Positions 41,832 to 49,790 of a stretch of DNA of 64,000 bases are shown piece after piece. Below the pieces are notes generated by a model. That model was not told where the DNA came from, made no database searches, and saw only the letters and a list, made by a program, of their open reading frames with translations. Within the stretch, counting starts at the first letter, position 1, and the number at the start of each line of letters is the position of its first letter. This stretch comes from Desulfitobacterium chlororespirans DSM 11544 (GTDB lineage Bacteria > Bacillota > Desulfitobacteriia > Desulfitobacteriales > Desulfitobacteriaceae): assembly GCF_900143285.1 (NCBI RefSeq), contig NZ_FRDN01000009.1, forward strand, positions 1-64,000, in the 5' to 3' direction. A program made the position numbers and the translations under genes.

Positions 41832-42542
41832 GTGAACAATTCTGTTATTGCTGTAGCGATTGGAGAGATTAGAGGTAGTATGACCGATGCCGAATTTGCA
41901 GATGCCCTAAAGGCTTTTACTGATGGAAAATTTAGTCCATCCTCTAATACGATACAGAAATACAGAACAGGGCAACGAGAACCGAGTTATGAGAACCTGC
42001 AATCCATATTAGCTTATGGAACGAAAACAAATAGAATATCTCCCGAAACGGCGGAGAAACTTATGGAATTTTTTCATTTAGGCGAATTGATGTCACAGTA
42101 TGCTGCGTTAATCAAATCTGATAATCAGCCGTATAAAGCGGCGGAAGAACAATCGAAGTATATTGCAGATAAATCCAATGGTTATAGAGAAGTGCCTATT
42201 TTGAGCAGAATCCCCCTTGATAACGCTTCAGATGAAGCGCATGAATTTATTGCCTTTCCTTCTACGTTACTCGCTAATGAAGAGTATTTCTTTATTAGAG
42301 GGAGTCTGGTAGAAGGCAAAAATATAAAAAGCGATGACTTGGTCCTTGTGCGAAAGACTAGCATCGCCGAAAGCAATCAAACAGTAATTGCTAAATTAAA
42401 TGGAGGTGTTATATGCAAGAAATTTTTTAAAACAGATGACAACAGTGTTATTTTGCTGCCATCCAGTGAGGATTCCGAGCCGGTACCTCTCGATGCAGTG
42501 AGAATAATTGGAGTTGTCGAAAGGGTTATAAAGAACATTTAG
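41832..42542 (+). CDS. Phage repressor with S24-like C-terminal domain
   Basis: A 236-residue CI-type repressor. The N-terminal 75 residues are DNA-binding (MTDAEFADALKAFTDGKFSPS; TIQKYRTGQREPSYENL). The C-terminal 110 residues resemble the S24/LexA fold: FIRGSLVEGKNIKSDDLVLV carries the Ser position and VIAKLNGGVICKKFF the Lys region. The hinge reads VPILSRIPLDNASDEAH and lacks the usual Ala-Gly or Cys-Gly cleavage pair, so self-cleavage is doubtful. GTG start behind AGGGGGA. It most likely binds the five operators upstream. Confidence 0.85.
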   Translation: MNNSVIAVAIGEIRGSMTDAEFADALKAFTDGKFSPSSNTIQKYRTGQREPSYENLQSILAYGTKTNRISPETAEKLMEFFHLGELMSQYAALIKSDNQPYKAAEEQSKYIADKSNGYREVPILSRIPLDNASDEAHEFIAFPSTLLANEEYFFIRGSLVEGKNIKSDDLVLVRKTSIAESNQTVIAKLNGGVICKKFFKTDDNSVILLPSSEDSEPVPLDAVRIIGVVERVIKNI

Positions 42543-42558
42543 CGCAAGGGGGGTATTT

Positions 42559-43956
42559 ATGGCCGAGAAAACCGGAATCAAAGAGCCTGCTCCCAAAAAA
42601 GAGAAAAAGAAAAAGGATCGTCGACGCGGAAAAGGCGAAGGAACCATCGTTCCACACGCAAGCGGCCTTTTTATGGCTCAGATTAGTCTTGGAAGGGACC
42701 CCGTAACTGGTAAGCGAATAAGGCCGACTATTTATGATGACTCGGAAGTGGGAGTTCAGAAGAAGTTAAGAAAACTTCTAATCAAAAAAGACCTGGGAAA
42801 GAGCGTTAAACCCAATAAGACTTTGGTTGGAGAGTGGATTAGGATTTGGTTAGATATATATTCTAAGCCAAATGTCGGCATTGGCACATGGGACGGGTAC
42901 GATCTAAACTTTACTAATCATATCGAAAATAGTTTTATTGCCAGAAAAACAATGTCGGAATTAACAACAGATGATCTTCAGGTTTATTATAATATGAAAC
43001 TACTAAACGGTAGAAAAGATGGGAAAGGGGGTCTTTCTACTAGATTCGTTAAAGCTATCCACACCGTAATAAATTCTGCTTTTGATCAAGCGGTAACAAG
43101 TAACCACCTCGAAAAAAATCCGGCCTCTGGAGTGAGGCTTCCTAGAAAAAAGAGACCAAAAATAAAAATTTGGAACAAGGAGCAAATGACACTCTATTTA
43201 AACATTATTAAAAAAGATAGATTATACGCTGCATTTGTCACAGAGTCTAAGAGCGGGCTGAGAAAAAGCGAACTTCTCGCATTAAGGTGGAACGATATCG
43301 ACTTTTCCACAGGCTTAACAAAAATAGAACACGGATGGGTTCGGTCTCCTAAGGGGACACTCTACCTCAGCGAATTAAAGAGCGATGATTCAGAAAGAAC
43401 GTTGGTGTTTTCTCCGGAGCTATTAAAAGTTTTGTTGGAACACAAAATAAGACAGGATGAAGAGAAGAAGGCTGCTGGCAAAAATTACATTGATAATGGC
43501 TTGGTGTTCTGCCGTAAGGATGGCAGCTATATTAATCCCAGCACCTTTACAACACGCCATTACGATTTAACAACTAAAGCCAATCTGCCTAATTTACCTA
43601 AAATATCGGTGCATGCGTTGAGACACTCAATTTCAACTGCTCTACTGGAGAGCGGCAAAGTTGATCTTAAGCAGATTCAAGAGATGCTGGGACACAAGGA
43701 TATCTCTACCACAGGAAACTATTACACCGATGTATTAGAGAGGATGAAGCAAAAAACAAGCAAGATTGTAGATGAACTGATTCCTGTGGAAGAGATTCCC
43801 GCTCAAGCGCCACCACCAGCCCAGGCTCAAGTAAGTGATTTGCTTGATGAAAGCATTGAAACCGATAACGTTATCGACTTTGCCTCAAAACGCAATGAAA
43901 AACTATTTATAGCATCCACTGGACAGAGAAAAAAAGAAAAGGTTCAAAAACCTTAA
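42559..43956 (+). CDS. int: Tyrosine integrase
   Basis: A 465-residue site-specific recombinase that inserts and removes the prophage. It has an arm-binding N-terminal domain (GTIVPHASGLFMAQISLGRD), a SAM-like core-binding domain (about 95-190) and the catalytic domain: first Arg in SGLRKSELLALRW, HALRH, the LGHKDISTTG segment, and the Tyr in NYYTDV. The C-terminal 60 residues are a Pro/Ala-rich extra tail. Its last codons lie in one copy of a 34-base repeat whose other copy abuts the tRNA-Leu. It starts 16 bases after the repressor, so both share a promoter. Confidence 0.95.
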   Translation: MAEKTGIKEPAPKKEKKKKDRRRGKGEGTIVPHASGLFMAQISLGRDPVTGKRIRPTIYDDSEVGVQKKLRKLLIKKDLGKSVKPNKTLVGEWIRIWLDIYSKPNVGIGTWDGYDLNFTNHIENSFIARKTMSELTTDDLQVYYNMKLLNGRKDGKGGLSTRFVKAIHTVINSAFDQAVTSNHLEKNPASGVRLPRKKRPKIKIWNKEQMTLYLNIIKKDRLYAAFVTESKSGLRKSELLALRWNDIDFSTGLTKIEHGWVRSPKGTLYLSELKSDDSERTLVFSPELLKVLLEHKIRQDEEKKAAGKNYIDNGLVFCRKDGSYINPSTFTTRHYDLTTKANLPNLPKISVHALRHSISTALLESGKVDLKQIQEMLGHKDISTTGNYYTDVLERMKQKTSKIVDELIPVEEIPAQAPPPAQAQVSDLLDESIETDNVIDFASKRNEKLFIASTGQRKKEKVQKP

Positions 43957-43970
43957 AAATGCTGAAAAAT

Positions 43971-44003
43971 CCTCAGTCGCATTGAAACGACTGAGGATTT
44001 TTA
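43971..44003 (+). terminator. Terminator after integrase
   Basis: CCTCAGTCG, 8-base loop, CGACTGAGG followed by ATTTTT. Upstream A-run makes it usable in both directions. Confidence 0.8.
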
Positions 44004-44019
44004 ATGATAAAAAGTAAAA

Positions 44020-44040
44020 TGGCTGTACATTGGCTGTACA
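44020..44040. repeat. Direct repeat TGGCTGTACA near the attachment region
   Basis: TGGCTGTACA occurs at 44020-44029 and 44031-44040, 11 bases apart, between the integrase terminator and the tRNA. The second copy extends into the palindrome GCTGTACAGC. Placement suits integrase or excisionase arm sites. Confidence 0.45.
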
Positions 44041-44078
44041 GCTTTTAAAAAGAAAAGGCTCAAAAGCCTTAAAAATGC

Positions 44079-44165
44079 TGGTGCGGACGAGAGGACTTGA
44101 ACCTCCATGAGCGTACACTCACTAGTACCTGAAACTAGCGCGTCTGCCAGTTCCGCCACGTCCGC
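44079..44165 (-). tRNA. tRNA-Leu (CAG), prophage integration site
   Basis: An 87-base gene: acceptor GCGGACG/CGTCCGC, D-arm GCGGAACTGGCAGACGC, anticodon arm CTAGT-TTCAGGT-ACTAG giving anticodon CAG, a long variable arm as in all Leu tRNAs, T-loop TTCAAGT, and an encoded CCA. The 3' end faces the integrase, so the phage joins at the tRNA 3' half and restores it. The other attachment site lies outside the window. Confidence 0.95.
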
Positions 44166-44177
44166 GTGACAATGTTT

Positions 44178-44206
44178 ATTATATGAAAACTGAGCCGACT
44201 TGTCAA
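44178..44206 (-). promoter_or_regulatory. Consensus promoter of tRNA-Leu
   Basis: Minus strand TTGACA (44201-44206), 17-base spacer, TATAAT (44178-44183): a perfect consensus, as usual for stable RNA genes. It remains on the host side of the prophage junction. Confidence 0.9.
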
Positions 44207-44326
44207 TAGACTATTTTAAATCCGTTTATAAAAATATATGCTAAAATAAATTTACTTTAAAAGCTTGTACACAACTCTCTCTTCCTGTGCATACATTAAA
44301 GAGAAGGCAAATAGGGAGTGAGTAGT

Positions 44327-44503
44327 ATGAAGAATGATGAATTGTACGCAAAACTAAAAATATTACTGGATTTTGTCGAGCGCGAAGCCGAAAAACCACT
44401 CGAAGATTACAACTATGAGGTTAGGATATGGAGCAAAGGGTACCAAAAAGCGATGATTACCATCAAAGATTATATTTGGAATATCTTTAATTCCAGTAAT
44501 TGA
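44327..44503 (+). CDS. Small hypothetical host protein (58 aa)
   Basis: A 58-residue helical, charged protein (MKNDELYAKLKILLDFVERE) from ATG 44327 behind AGGGAG. An upstream GTG at 44318 is in frame but too close to the site. No family recognised. Confidence 0.55.
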   Translation: MKNDELYAKLKILLDFVEREAEKPLEDYNYEVRIWSKGYQKAMITIKDYIWNIFNSSN

Positions 44504-44533
44504 AGTATGGGATGTAGACCGTTCGGAAAAGTA

Positions 44534-44561
44534 CAAAAAAGCCCTATCAGCTGATAGGGCT
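44534..44561 (-). terminator. Terminator of the Spo0E-like gene
   Basis: Perfect 11-bp stem AGCCCTATCAG/CTGATAGGGCT followed on the minus strand by TTTTTTG. Also a possible end for the convergent plus-strand gene. Confidence 0.82.
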
Positions 44562-44577
44562 ACATATCAATAAATTA

Positions 44578-44730
44578 TTACTTCGCTGTAAGATGGTATT
44601 CGTTGAGAAGCTCGTCCAGTCTTTGGCTTAAACTAATCACTTCCGGGTCGGTAAGAGGCTTTCTCTTACCTAATTGATTAAGCTCTTTTCTCATATCCTC
44701 AATGAGCCTAAGCAATTGCTGGTTCCACAT
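44578..44730 (-). CDS. Spo0E-like aspartyl phosphatase family protein
   Basis: A 50-residue Spo0E-like protein: LIEDMRKELNQL, then SLSQRLDELLNEYH, where the SQxLD motif marks the family that removes phosphate from Spo0A~P and delays sporulation. Start at ATG 44730 behind AAGGGAG. It points to an endospore-forming host. Confidence 0.82.
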   Translation of the reverse strand: MWNQQLLRLIEDMRKELNQLGKRKPLTDPEVISLSQRLDELLNEYHLTAK

Positions 44731-44800
44731 AGATTTGACTCCCTTTCTATATGATAACAGATAATAGCCTAACAAAAATATTTTACAAAATCTGACCCAA

Positions 44801-46009
44801 TTAGTCCATAGGATATTTCGTCGAATAAAGTAAAATTTTCGCCTTTTCTTTTATCTCTTCATAGATATGCTTAAGGGGTTCTCCGGTCAGCCGGGCCAGC
44901 CGGCGGCAATCTTCGTACTCTGGGCTGACCGTGCAGGCTCTCCCTTCCATAAAAGCCACCTTGACTTTCGCTGAACCGTAGTTTGTTTCAACAGTGAGTA
45001 GCTCATAAGGAAGCATATATTTTTTGATCGGATAAACCCGTAATCCTATGGTGGTCGTCTCTTGGAAAAGAATCCTGCGCATTTCCTCCAGTTTATGATA
45101 GGGAGTCTGCACCGTCAGCAGTACAGCGGGACGGTTTTTTTTCATCTGGATAGTCTGGATATAGACATCCATGGCTCCCGCTTGGAAGAGTTTTTCAAAG
45201 AGATAATCGTAACACTCCGGGTTCATATCGTCGATATTCACTTCCAGGGTTAATGCCTCCCCTTCCCGAATCCCCTCCTGCCCTTTATCCTCATTGGCCA
45301 GCTCTCCGATGGTCAGCCTTAATAGGTTGGGGATGGTTAAATCTTTCACTCCTGCACCATAGCCGATTCTCTCTACTCTAATTTTAGGGAATGGACCAAA
45401 CTCCCGGCAATAGGCGGTTACTATGGCAGCTCCGGTGGGAGTGGCCAGCTCTCCTTCCACATCCTGAGCATAGATCGGAACCCCGGTCAATAATTCCAAG
45501 GTAGCTGGAGCAGGTACGGGCAGCAGCCCATGAGCCGCCTTAACAAAGCCTTTCCCTACATGAATTGGCGAAGCAAACACCCTTTCAATCCCCAAACGCC
45601 AAAAGCCTATGACTGCCCCGACAATATCCACAATAGCGTCGACTGCGCCGACTTCATGAAAATGAATCTGTTCGATGTCGGTGCCATGAATCTTCGCTTC
45701 AGCTTTTCCTAAACGGGTAAATATCTCTAAACTCTTCTCTTTAACCTGGGGAGGCAAAGCACTTCTGCCAATAATTGCCTGAATATCCGACAGATGGCGA
45801 TGGACATGGCCTTCCAAAGCGTGAACATGGATCTGGGTACCCCTGATTCCCTGTTTAAGAACTTTCTGTTCATACAACTCATATTCATCCAAATCCAAGC
45901 CGGCCAAATCCCTCTGCAAAAGATTAAAATCCAATCCTGCATCAACCAGGGCGCCCAAAAGCATATCCCCGCTGATCCCGGAGAAACAATCCAGATAAGC
46001 TGCTTTCAT
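44801..46009 (-). CDS. larC: LarC nickel-insertion protein
   Basis: A 402-residue LarC, which inserts nickel into the pyridinium pincer nucleotide cofactor of lactate racemase-type enzymes. It starts AAYLDCFSGISGDMLLGAL, then contains IHFHEVGAVDAIVDIVG and ATPTGAAI, and the C-terminal half with NIDDMNPECYDYLFEKL. In Lactobacillus the two halves are joined by a frameshift; here one frame encodes both. Start at ATG 46009 behind AAGGAG. LarB, LarE and LarA are not in the window. Confidence 0.9.
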   Translation of the reverse strand: MKAAYLDCFSGISGDMLLGALVDAGLDFNLLQRDLAGLDLDEYELYEQKVLKQGIRGTQIHVHALEGHVHRHLSDIQAIIGRSALPPQVKEKSLEIFTRLGKAEAKIHGTDIEQIHFHEVGAVDAIVDIVGAVIGFWRLGIERVFASPIHVGKGFVKAAHGLLPVPAPATLELLTGVPIYAQDVEGELATPTGAAIVTAYCREFGPFPKIRVERIGYGAGVKDLTIPNLLRLTIGELANEDKGQEGIREGEALTLEVNIDDMNPECYDYLFEKLFQAGAMDVYIQTIQMKKNRPAVLLTVQTPYHKLEEMRRILFQETTTIGLRVYPIKKYMLPYELLTVETNYGSAKVKVAFMEGRACTVSPEYEDCRRLARLTGEPLKHIYEEIKEKAKILLYSTKYPMD

Positions 46010-46122
46010 ATTTTCATTCTCCTTAAACAAATACTCTTGCAAATTAATTTGTGCTGAACTATACTGGGGCAGGCTAATGAATCTTTACTCTTTCTGTTAA
46101 ACAAAGAGAGGTGTTCAAAACG

Positions 46123-46551
46123 ATGAATGTTGCTTTTTTCCTGATACCCAAGCAAGATGTAATTTACCTCAAGATCAATTCTACCATGCGTCAGGCCATA
46201 GAAAAAATGGAATTCCACCGTTACTCGGCCATTCCCCTTATTGATGATCAGGGCTGCTACCGCGGCACGATTACGGAAGGGGATCTCCTGTGGAAGCTTA
46301 AAAATACTCCTGGTCTTAACTTTCAAAACACCCATAGCATCCGGCTGACAGAGATCGAACAGCATATTCAAAACTATCCGGTTTCCATCAACTCCCGCAT
46401 GGAAGACCTGATCTCCCGGGCTGTTGAGCAGAACTTTATCCCGGTCGTGGATGATCAAAAAATCTTTATCGGGATTGTCCGCCGCCGTGAAATCCTGGAA
46501 TACTGCACCAAAGCTTTGGGCATGTTGGAATCCTTATCTCTCAAGGATTAA
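46123..46551 (+). CDS. CBS-domain pair protein
   Basis: A 142-residue protein made of two CBS domains (STMRQAIEKMEFHRYSAIPL and YPVSINSRMEDLISRAVEQN, each ending in an I/V-G-T/V-I/V-type strand). Such pairs bind adenine nucleotides and act as sensors. ATG 46123 has a GAGAGGTG site. Divergent from larC; partner unknown. Confidence 0.85.
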   Translation: MNVAFFLIPKQDVIYLKINSTMRQAIEKMEFHRYSAIPLIDDQGCYRGTITEGDLLWKLKNTPGLNFQNTHSIRLTEIEQHIQNYPVSINSRMEDLISRAVEQNFIPVVDDQKIFIGIVRRREILEYCTKALGMLESLSLKD

Positions 46552-46571
46552 GTAAACAGCCTTACTTTTTC

Positions 46572-46616
46572 AAAAAAAGAGGATATATGCTCTTCTCTTG
46601 AACATATCATCCTCTC
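46572..46616 (-). terminator. Terminator between convergent CBS and SDR genes
   Basis: Imperfect stem AGAGGATGATATG/CATATATCCTCT followed on the minus strand by seven T. It ends the dehydrogenase transcript and may also stop the plus-strand one. Confidence 0.75.
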
Positions 46617-46649
46617 CCTCAGCCTGAAAACCCAAACCAAACTTGCTGA

Positions 46650-47387
46650 TCAGATAAAATTGCCCCCGTCTACGACCCAGGTTTGCCCTGTGACAAATCC
46701 GGCATGGGCGATCAAAGCATAGGCGACTTCAGCCACATCTTCCGGAGTACACACCTTCTGTAAAGGGGTTCCCTCAGCCATGCGGGTGATATGTTCCTCT
46801 TTGCCGCTGACCCAGCGGGTCAGAACTACCCCTGGGGCCACCGAATTAACCCGGACATCAGGAGCCAGAACCCTGGCCAAGGATTTATTGACGCTGATCG
46901 CAGCGGCTTTGGAAGCACTATAGGCGATAGAACTCCCCAATCCTGTCAGACCGGCGATAGAAGTAATATTAACGATACAGCCTTTTTGCTTCTTTAGAGC
47001 TTCGGCCGCGGCACGGCAGGTATTGAAAAGGCCTTTGACATTGACACTGAAAATCTCGTCCCAATAGTCATCTTTCATGCCTTCAAGATCAGCATGCTCA
47101 ACAAAATGAGTCATCCCTGCACTATTGACGAGAATATCCAATTGCCCAAAGTCCCGGACCACTGCACCGATCATTTCCCGAACCTCTTGATCCTTTGCCA
47201 CATTGGCTTGATAAATCCTGCAGGCTACCTTGAGTTTTTCAATTTCCTGAGCGGTTTGTTCGGCATCTTCCCGAGAGCGGGAATAATTGACAGCAATATT
47301 AACACCCTCTTGGGCGAGCTTTAAAGCAATAGCGCGGCCAATTCCTGTCGCTCCTCCTGTGATTAAAGCGGTTTTCCCTTGTAACAT
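46650..47387 (-). CDS. Short-chain dehydrogenase/reductase (FabG-like)
   Basis: A 245-residue classical SDR oxidoreductase. NAD(P) motif is TGGATGIGRA near residue 10, the NSAG motif near residue 88, catalytic Ser in NITSIAGLTG and the Y-x3-K in YSASKAAAI (about 152-156). Start at ATG 47387 behind GGAGG. Substrate not known: FabG-like by similarity, but not in a fatty-acid cluster. Confidence 0.88.
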   Translation of the reverse strand: MLQGKTALITGGATGIGRAIALKLAQEGVNIAVNYSRSREDAEQTAQEIEKLKVACRIYQANVAKDQEVREMIGAVVRDFGQLDILVNSAGMTHFVEHADLEGMKDDYWDEIFSVNVKGLFNTCRAAAEALKKQKGCIVNITSIAGLTGLGSSIAYSASKAAAISVNKSLARVLAPDVRVNSVAPGVVLTRWVSGKEEHITRMAEGTPLQKVCTPEDVAEVAYALIAHAGFVTGQTWVVDGGNFI

Positions 47388-47551
47388 CACCGGTTCCTCC
47401 TTAACAACTCTGTCTTTCCGCAAGCATCCATCCTTTTGCTTTCTTCAGTATAGCCCAGAAGGAGAGCCCGTTCAAGATCCCAATCCTTTAAGGTATCCTT
47501 TTTCGTCAACATGGAATACTAAGGAAAAGGTTAGTGTAAAGGACTGATTTC

Positions 47552-48547
47552 ATGGCTTCTCCGGATATGGCTTCTGCAACCATAAAATCTGCAAATTCCG
47601 TTATTTCTTTTCCCGAATTGCTCATTGTCGAAGAGCGGCTTCGGGAATCTTTTCTGAGAGCTGGGGACACCATCAAAGATTCTTGTCTCCTGCTCCTTGA
47701 CTCAGGTGGAAAGCGATTAAGGCCCCTGCTGACCTTACAAAGCGCCCAGTGCTTTGGCTCACTCAATTCGGCGGCACTTGATGCGGCGGTGGCCGCAGAA
47801 TTAATTCACATGGCTTCCCTGATTCATGATGATGTCATCGATCATTCGGATCGGCGGCGGGGCATGCCAACGATCAACTCGCAACGGGGGAATCAGGTGG
47901 CCGTTTTAGCCGGGGACTATGTGTTTGCCGAGGCCTTTCGTATTTTAGCCAATAAACATCTCCTTACGAGTATGTCCTACCTGGTGGACGCCATTCAATC
48001 CATGTGTGACGGTGAAGTACAACAGGCTGAACAACGCTATGACTTAGCTGTTGAACCCAGCCAATACTTCCAGCGCATTGCCCAGAAAACAGGAATTCTT
48101 TTAGCAAGCTGCTGCTCCTCCGGCGCGGCCAGTGCGGGAGCAAACCAGGACGCCATCGAAGCCCTTGGCCAGTATGGCATGAATCTGGGGTATGCCTATC
48201 AGATTATTGATGACATTCTGGACTTCACTGGCAATCCCCAGGTAACAGGTAAACCCGTAGCCGCCGATCTCGTCAACGGTTACATCACTTTACCCGTAAT
48301 CTATCTTTTGGATAAGCCCCTCTACAGACCCTGGGCAAGAGACATGCTGCAAGCCCGGGATTTATCCCCGGCGAATGTTCAGAGAATTATTCAGGCCCTT
48401 ATTTCCTCGGGGGCCCTCAATGAAGCTTTTACCACTGCCCTCCAATGTGCTCAAACCGCCGTTCAGGCCTTGAGCCCCCTTTCCCCTTCGCCCTCCAAAA
48501 CCTTCCTGAGCGAACTCACCCATACTATCCTTTATCGTCAATCATAG
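47552..48547 (+). CDS. hepT: Polyprenyl diphosphate synthase (HepT-like)
   Basis: A 331-residue trans-polyprenyl synthase. First Asp-rich motif LIHDDVIDHSD, second YQIIDDILDF; also GGKRLRPLL and GDYVFAEAF. Residues before the first motif favour long (C30-C40) products. Heptaprenyl synthases usually need a small HepS partner, which is not here. It faces a YtpB-type cyclase, giving a likely substrate-product pair. Confidence 0.88.
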   Translation: MASPDMASATIKSANSVISFPELLIVEERLRESFLRAGDTIKDSCLLLLDSGGKRLRPLLTLQSAQCFGSLNSAALDAAVAAELIHMASLIHDDVIDHSDRRRGMPTINSQRGNQVAVLAGDYVFAEAFRILANKHLLTSMSYLVDAIQSMCDGEVQQAEQRYDLAVEPSQYFQRIAQKTGILLASCCSSGAASAGANQDAIEALGQYGMNLGYAYQIIDDILDFTGNPQVTGKPVAADLVNGYITLPVIYLLDKPLYRPWARDMLQARDLSPANVQRIIQALISSGALNEAFTTALQCAQTAVQALSPLSPSPSKTFLSELTHTILYRQS

Positions 48548-48553
48548 AGGCAG

Positions 48554-49618
48554 CTACAGCTTGCCTTTTTTTCTTAACTGAAGACATATCCAAAACAGCA
48601 CCTTTACAGGCCTGCCCCCTGCCCGTATCAGCTCCTCGGTCACTTGACCGCATTCTCTGGATTTTCCTTTTTGGTCGGATAGGTACATGGCCAGTAACCC
48701 CCTGATAATGGCTTCATGGAAATCAGGATAGCGCAAAGACCTTGCCTGACTGAGAGCAGTCTTCACAAAGAGCAGCAGCCGCTCCTGCTGCTCTTTTTTT
48801 GAAGCATAATACTCGACAAAATTTAATTGATTGGTCTTTCTATCTTCTTCAAGATCGATAAAATAGTCCAAAAGAATATGCAAGCCTGTAATCCAGGGGA
48901 AATAGGCATCCCTGACCTTTTTGGCTTCTATGTCCGTCAGCTGAGCATCATAAGCCATAGCAAACAGGCAGAACGTCCCCAGGGTTGATCCTGTGGCAGC
49001 GGCCAGCTCCCAGACGGATAGCCCCGGATATTCAGGAATTACCTCCTCTAACCAGCCTAACATCTTTTTTTCACGCTCGCCCTGATGCAAATGTTTGGTG
49101 ACCTGAAGCAAGGAGTAGAGCTCAGCCAGTTCCATCATGTATGGCCGAACGACTTCATAAGAAGGCAATTTTTGCACCCTCCTCCGACAGGTCTGCACCA
49201 GTTCGACCAAATAACCTCCGTCTTCACAGTGAGGATAATAAGCATAGTAATCAGAACACTGGGCATCAGCATCCAGAGCTTCAGTCATGGCCAGATGAAG
49301 CTGGCGAAAAGCTTGTTCATCCTGAATTTCCAGCGCATCCACCAGATTATCCAGATAATCGCTGATGGTCTGATAGGCCACCACAAACTCAATCACCTCG
49401 GCAACCCTGGCCCCGGGATACAGAGAATAAATGCTGCCCCCTAAACAATGAAATTCCTTATGGGCTATACTGGCCAGGGCTTGCTCCCCAAGCACCCGGT
49501 CAGGACAACGCCCCGCTTTCTCTTCCCAGAAGCTCAGCTGAGCCTTTACCGCTGGAAATATGGTTTTGACAAAAGAATAAATCAATTGAGGGTTAGAAAC
49601 TTCTTTGGCAATATCCAC
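48554..49618 (-). CDS. YtpB-family terpene cyclase (tetraprenyl-beta-curcumene synthase)
   Basis: A 354-residue DUF2600/YtpB protein. In Bacillus the family turns heptaprenyl diphosphate into tetraprenyl-beta-curcumene, a C35 terpene of spores and membranes. Conserved marks are AYQTISDYLDNLVDALE (the acidic metal-binding motif), DGGYLVELVQTCR and the LDYFIDLEEDRKTNQLNF segment. Convergent with hepT, seven bases apart. Confidence 0.85.
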   Translation of the reverse strand: MDIAKEVSNPQLIYSFVKTIFPAVKAQLSFWEEKAGRCPDRVLGEQALASIAHKEFHCLGGSIYSLYPGARVAEVIEFVVAYQTISDYLDNLVDALEIQDEQAFRQLHLAMTEALDADAQCSDYYAYYPHCEDGGYLVELVQTCRRRVQKLPSYEVVRPYMMELAELYSLLQVTKHLHQGEREKKMLGWLEEVIPEYPGLSVWELAAATGSTLGTFCLFAMAYDAQLTDIEAKKVRDAYFPWITGLHILLDYFIDLEEDRKTNQLNFVEYYASKKEQQERLLLFVKTALSQARSLRYPDFHEAIIRGLLAMYLSDQKGKSRECGQVTEELIRAGGRPVKVLFWICLQLRKKGKL

Positions 49619-49790
49619 AAATACACTTCCTTATTGACTTCAATTTCAACTCTAGTCCTAGTGTAACCAGTACTCCCTCCCCTAACCCCGTTTCCTTGTG
49701 TAATAATTCTCCTACCTCAAGAAGGAATTATCGGCACTATGCCGAATTATATCCATTAGGAAAAAAATGGAATTGTCGAGAGGGAATAAA

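Larger units (their letters stand above)
43931..44080. repeat. Two 34-base repeat copies flanking the integrase end and the tRNA
   Basis: Copies at 43931-43964 and 44047-44080 differ at only two positions, and the two changes are paired in the same hairpin (GGTT/AACC against GGCT/AGCC). On the minus strand each forms a stem of AAGG(T/C)T with AACCTT/AGCCTT followed by a T-rich tail, so each is a working terminator. The right copy abuts the CCA end of tRNA-Leu, the left one contains the integrase stop. Confidence 0.7.

Noticed and set aside
46650-49618. SDR gene as part of a terpene cluster with hepT and ytpB
   Set aside because: It is divergent from hepT with its own signals and is FabG-like; proximity alone is not enough.
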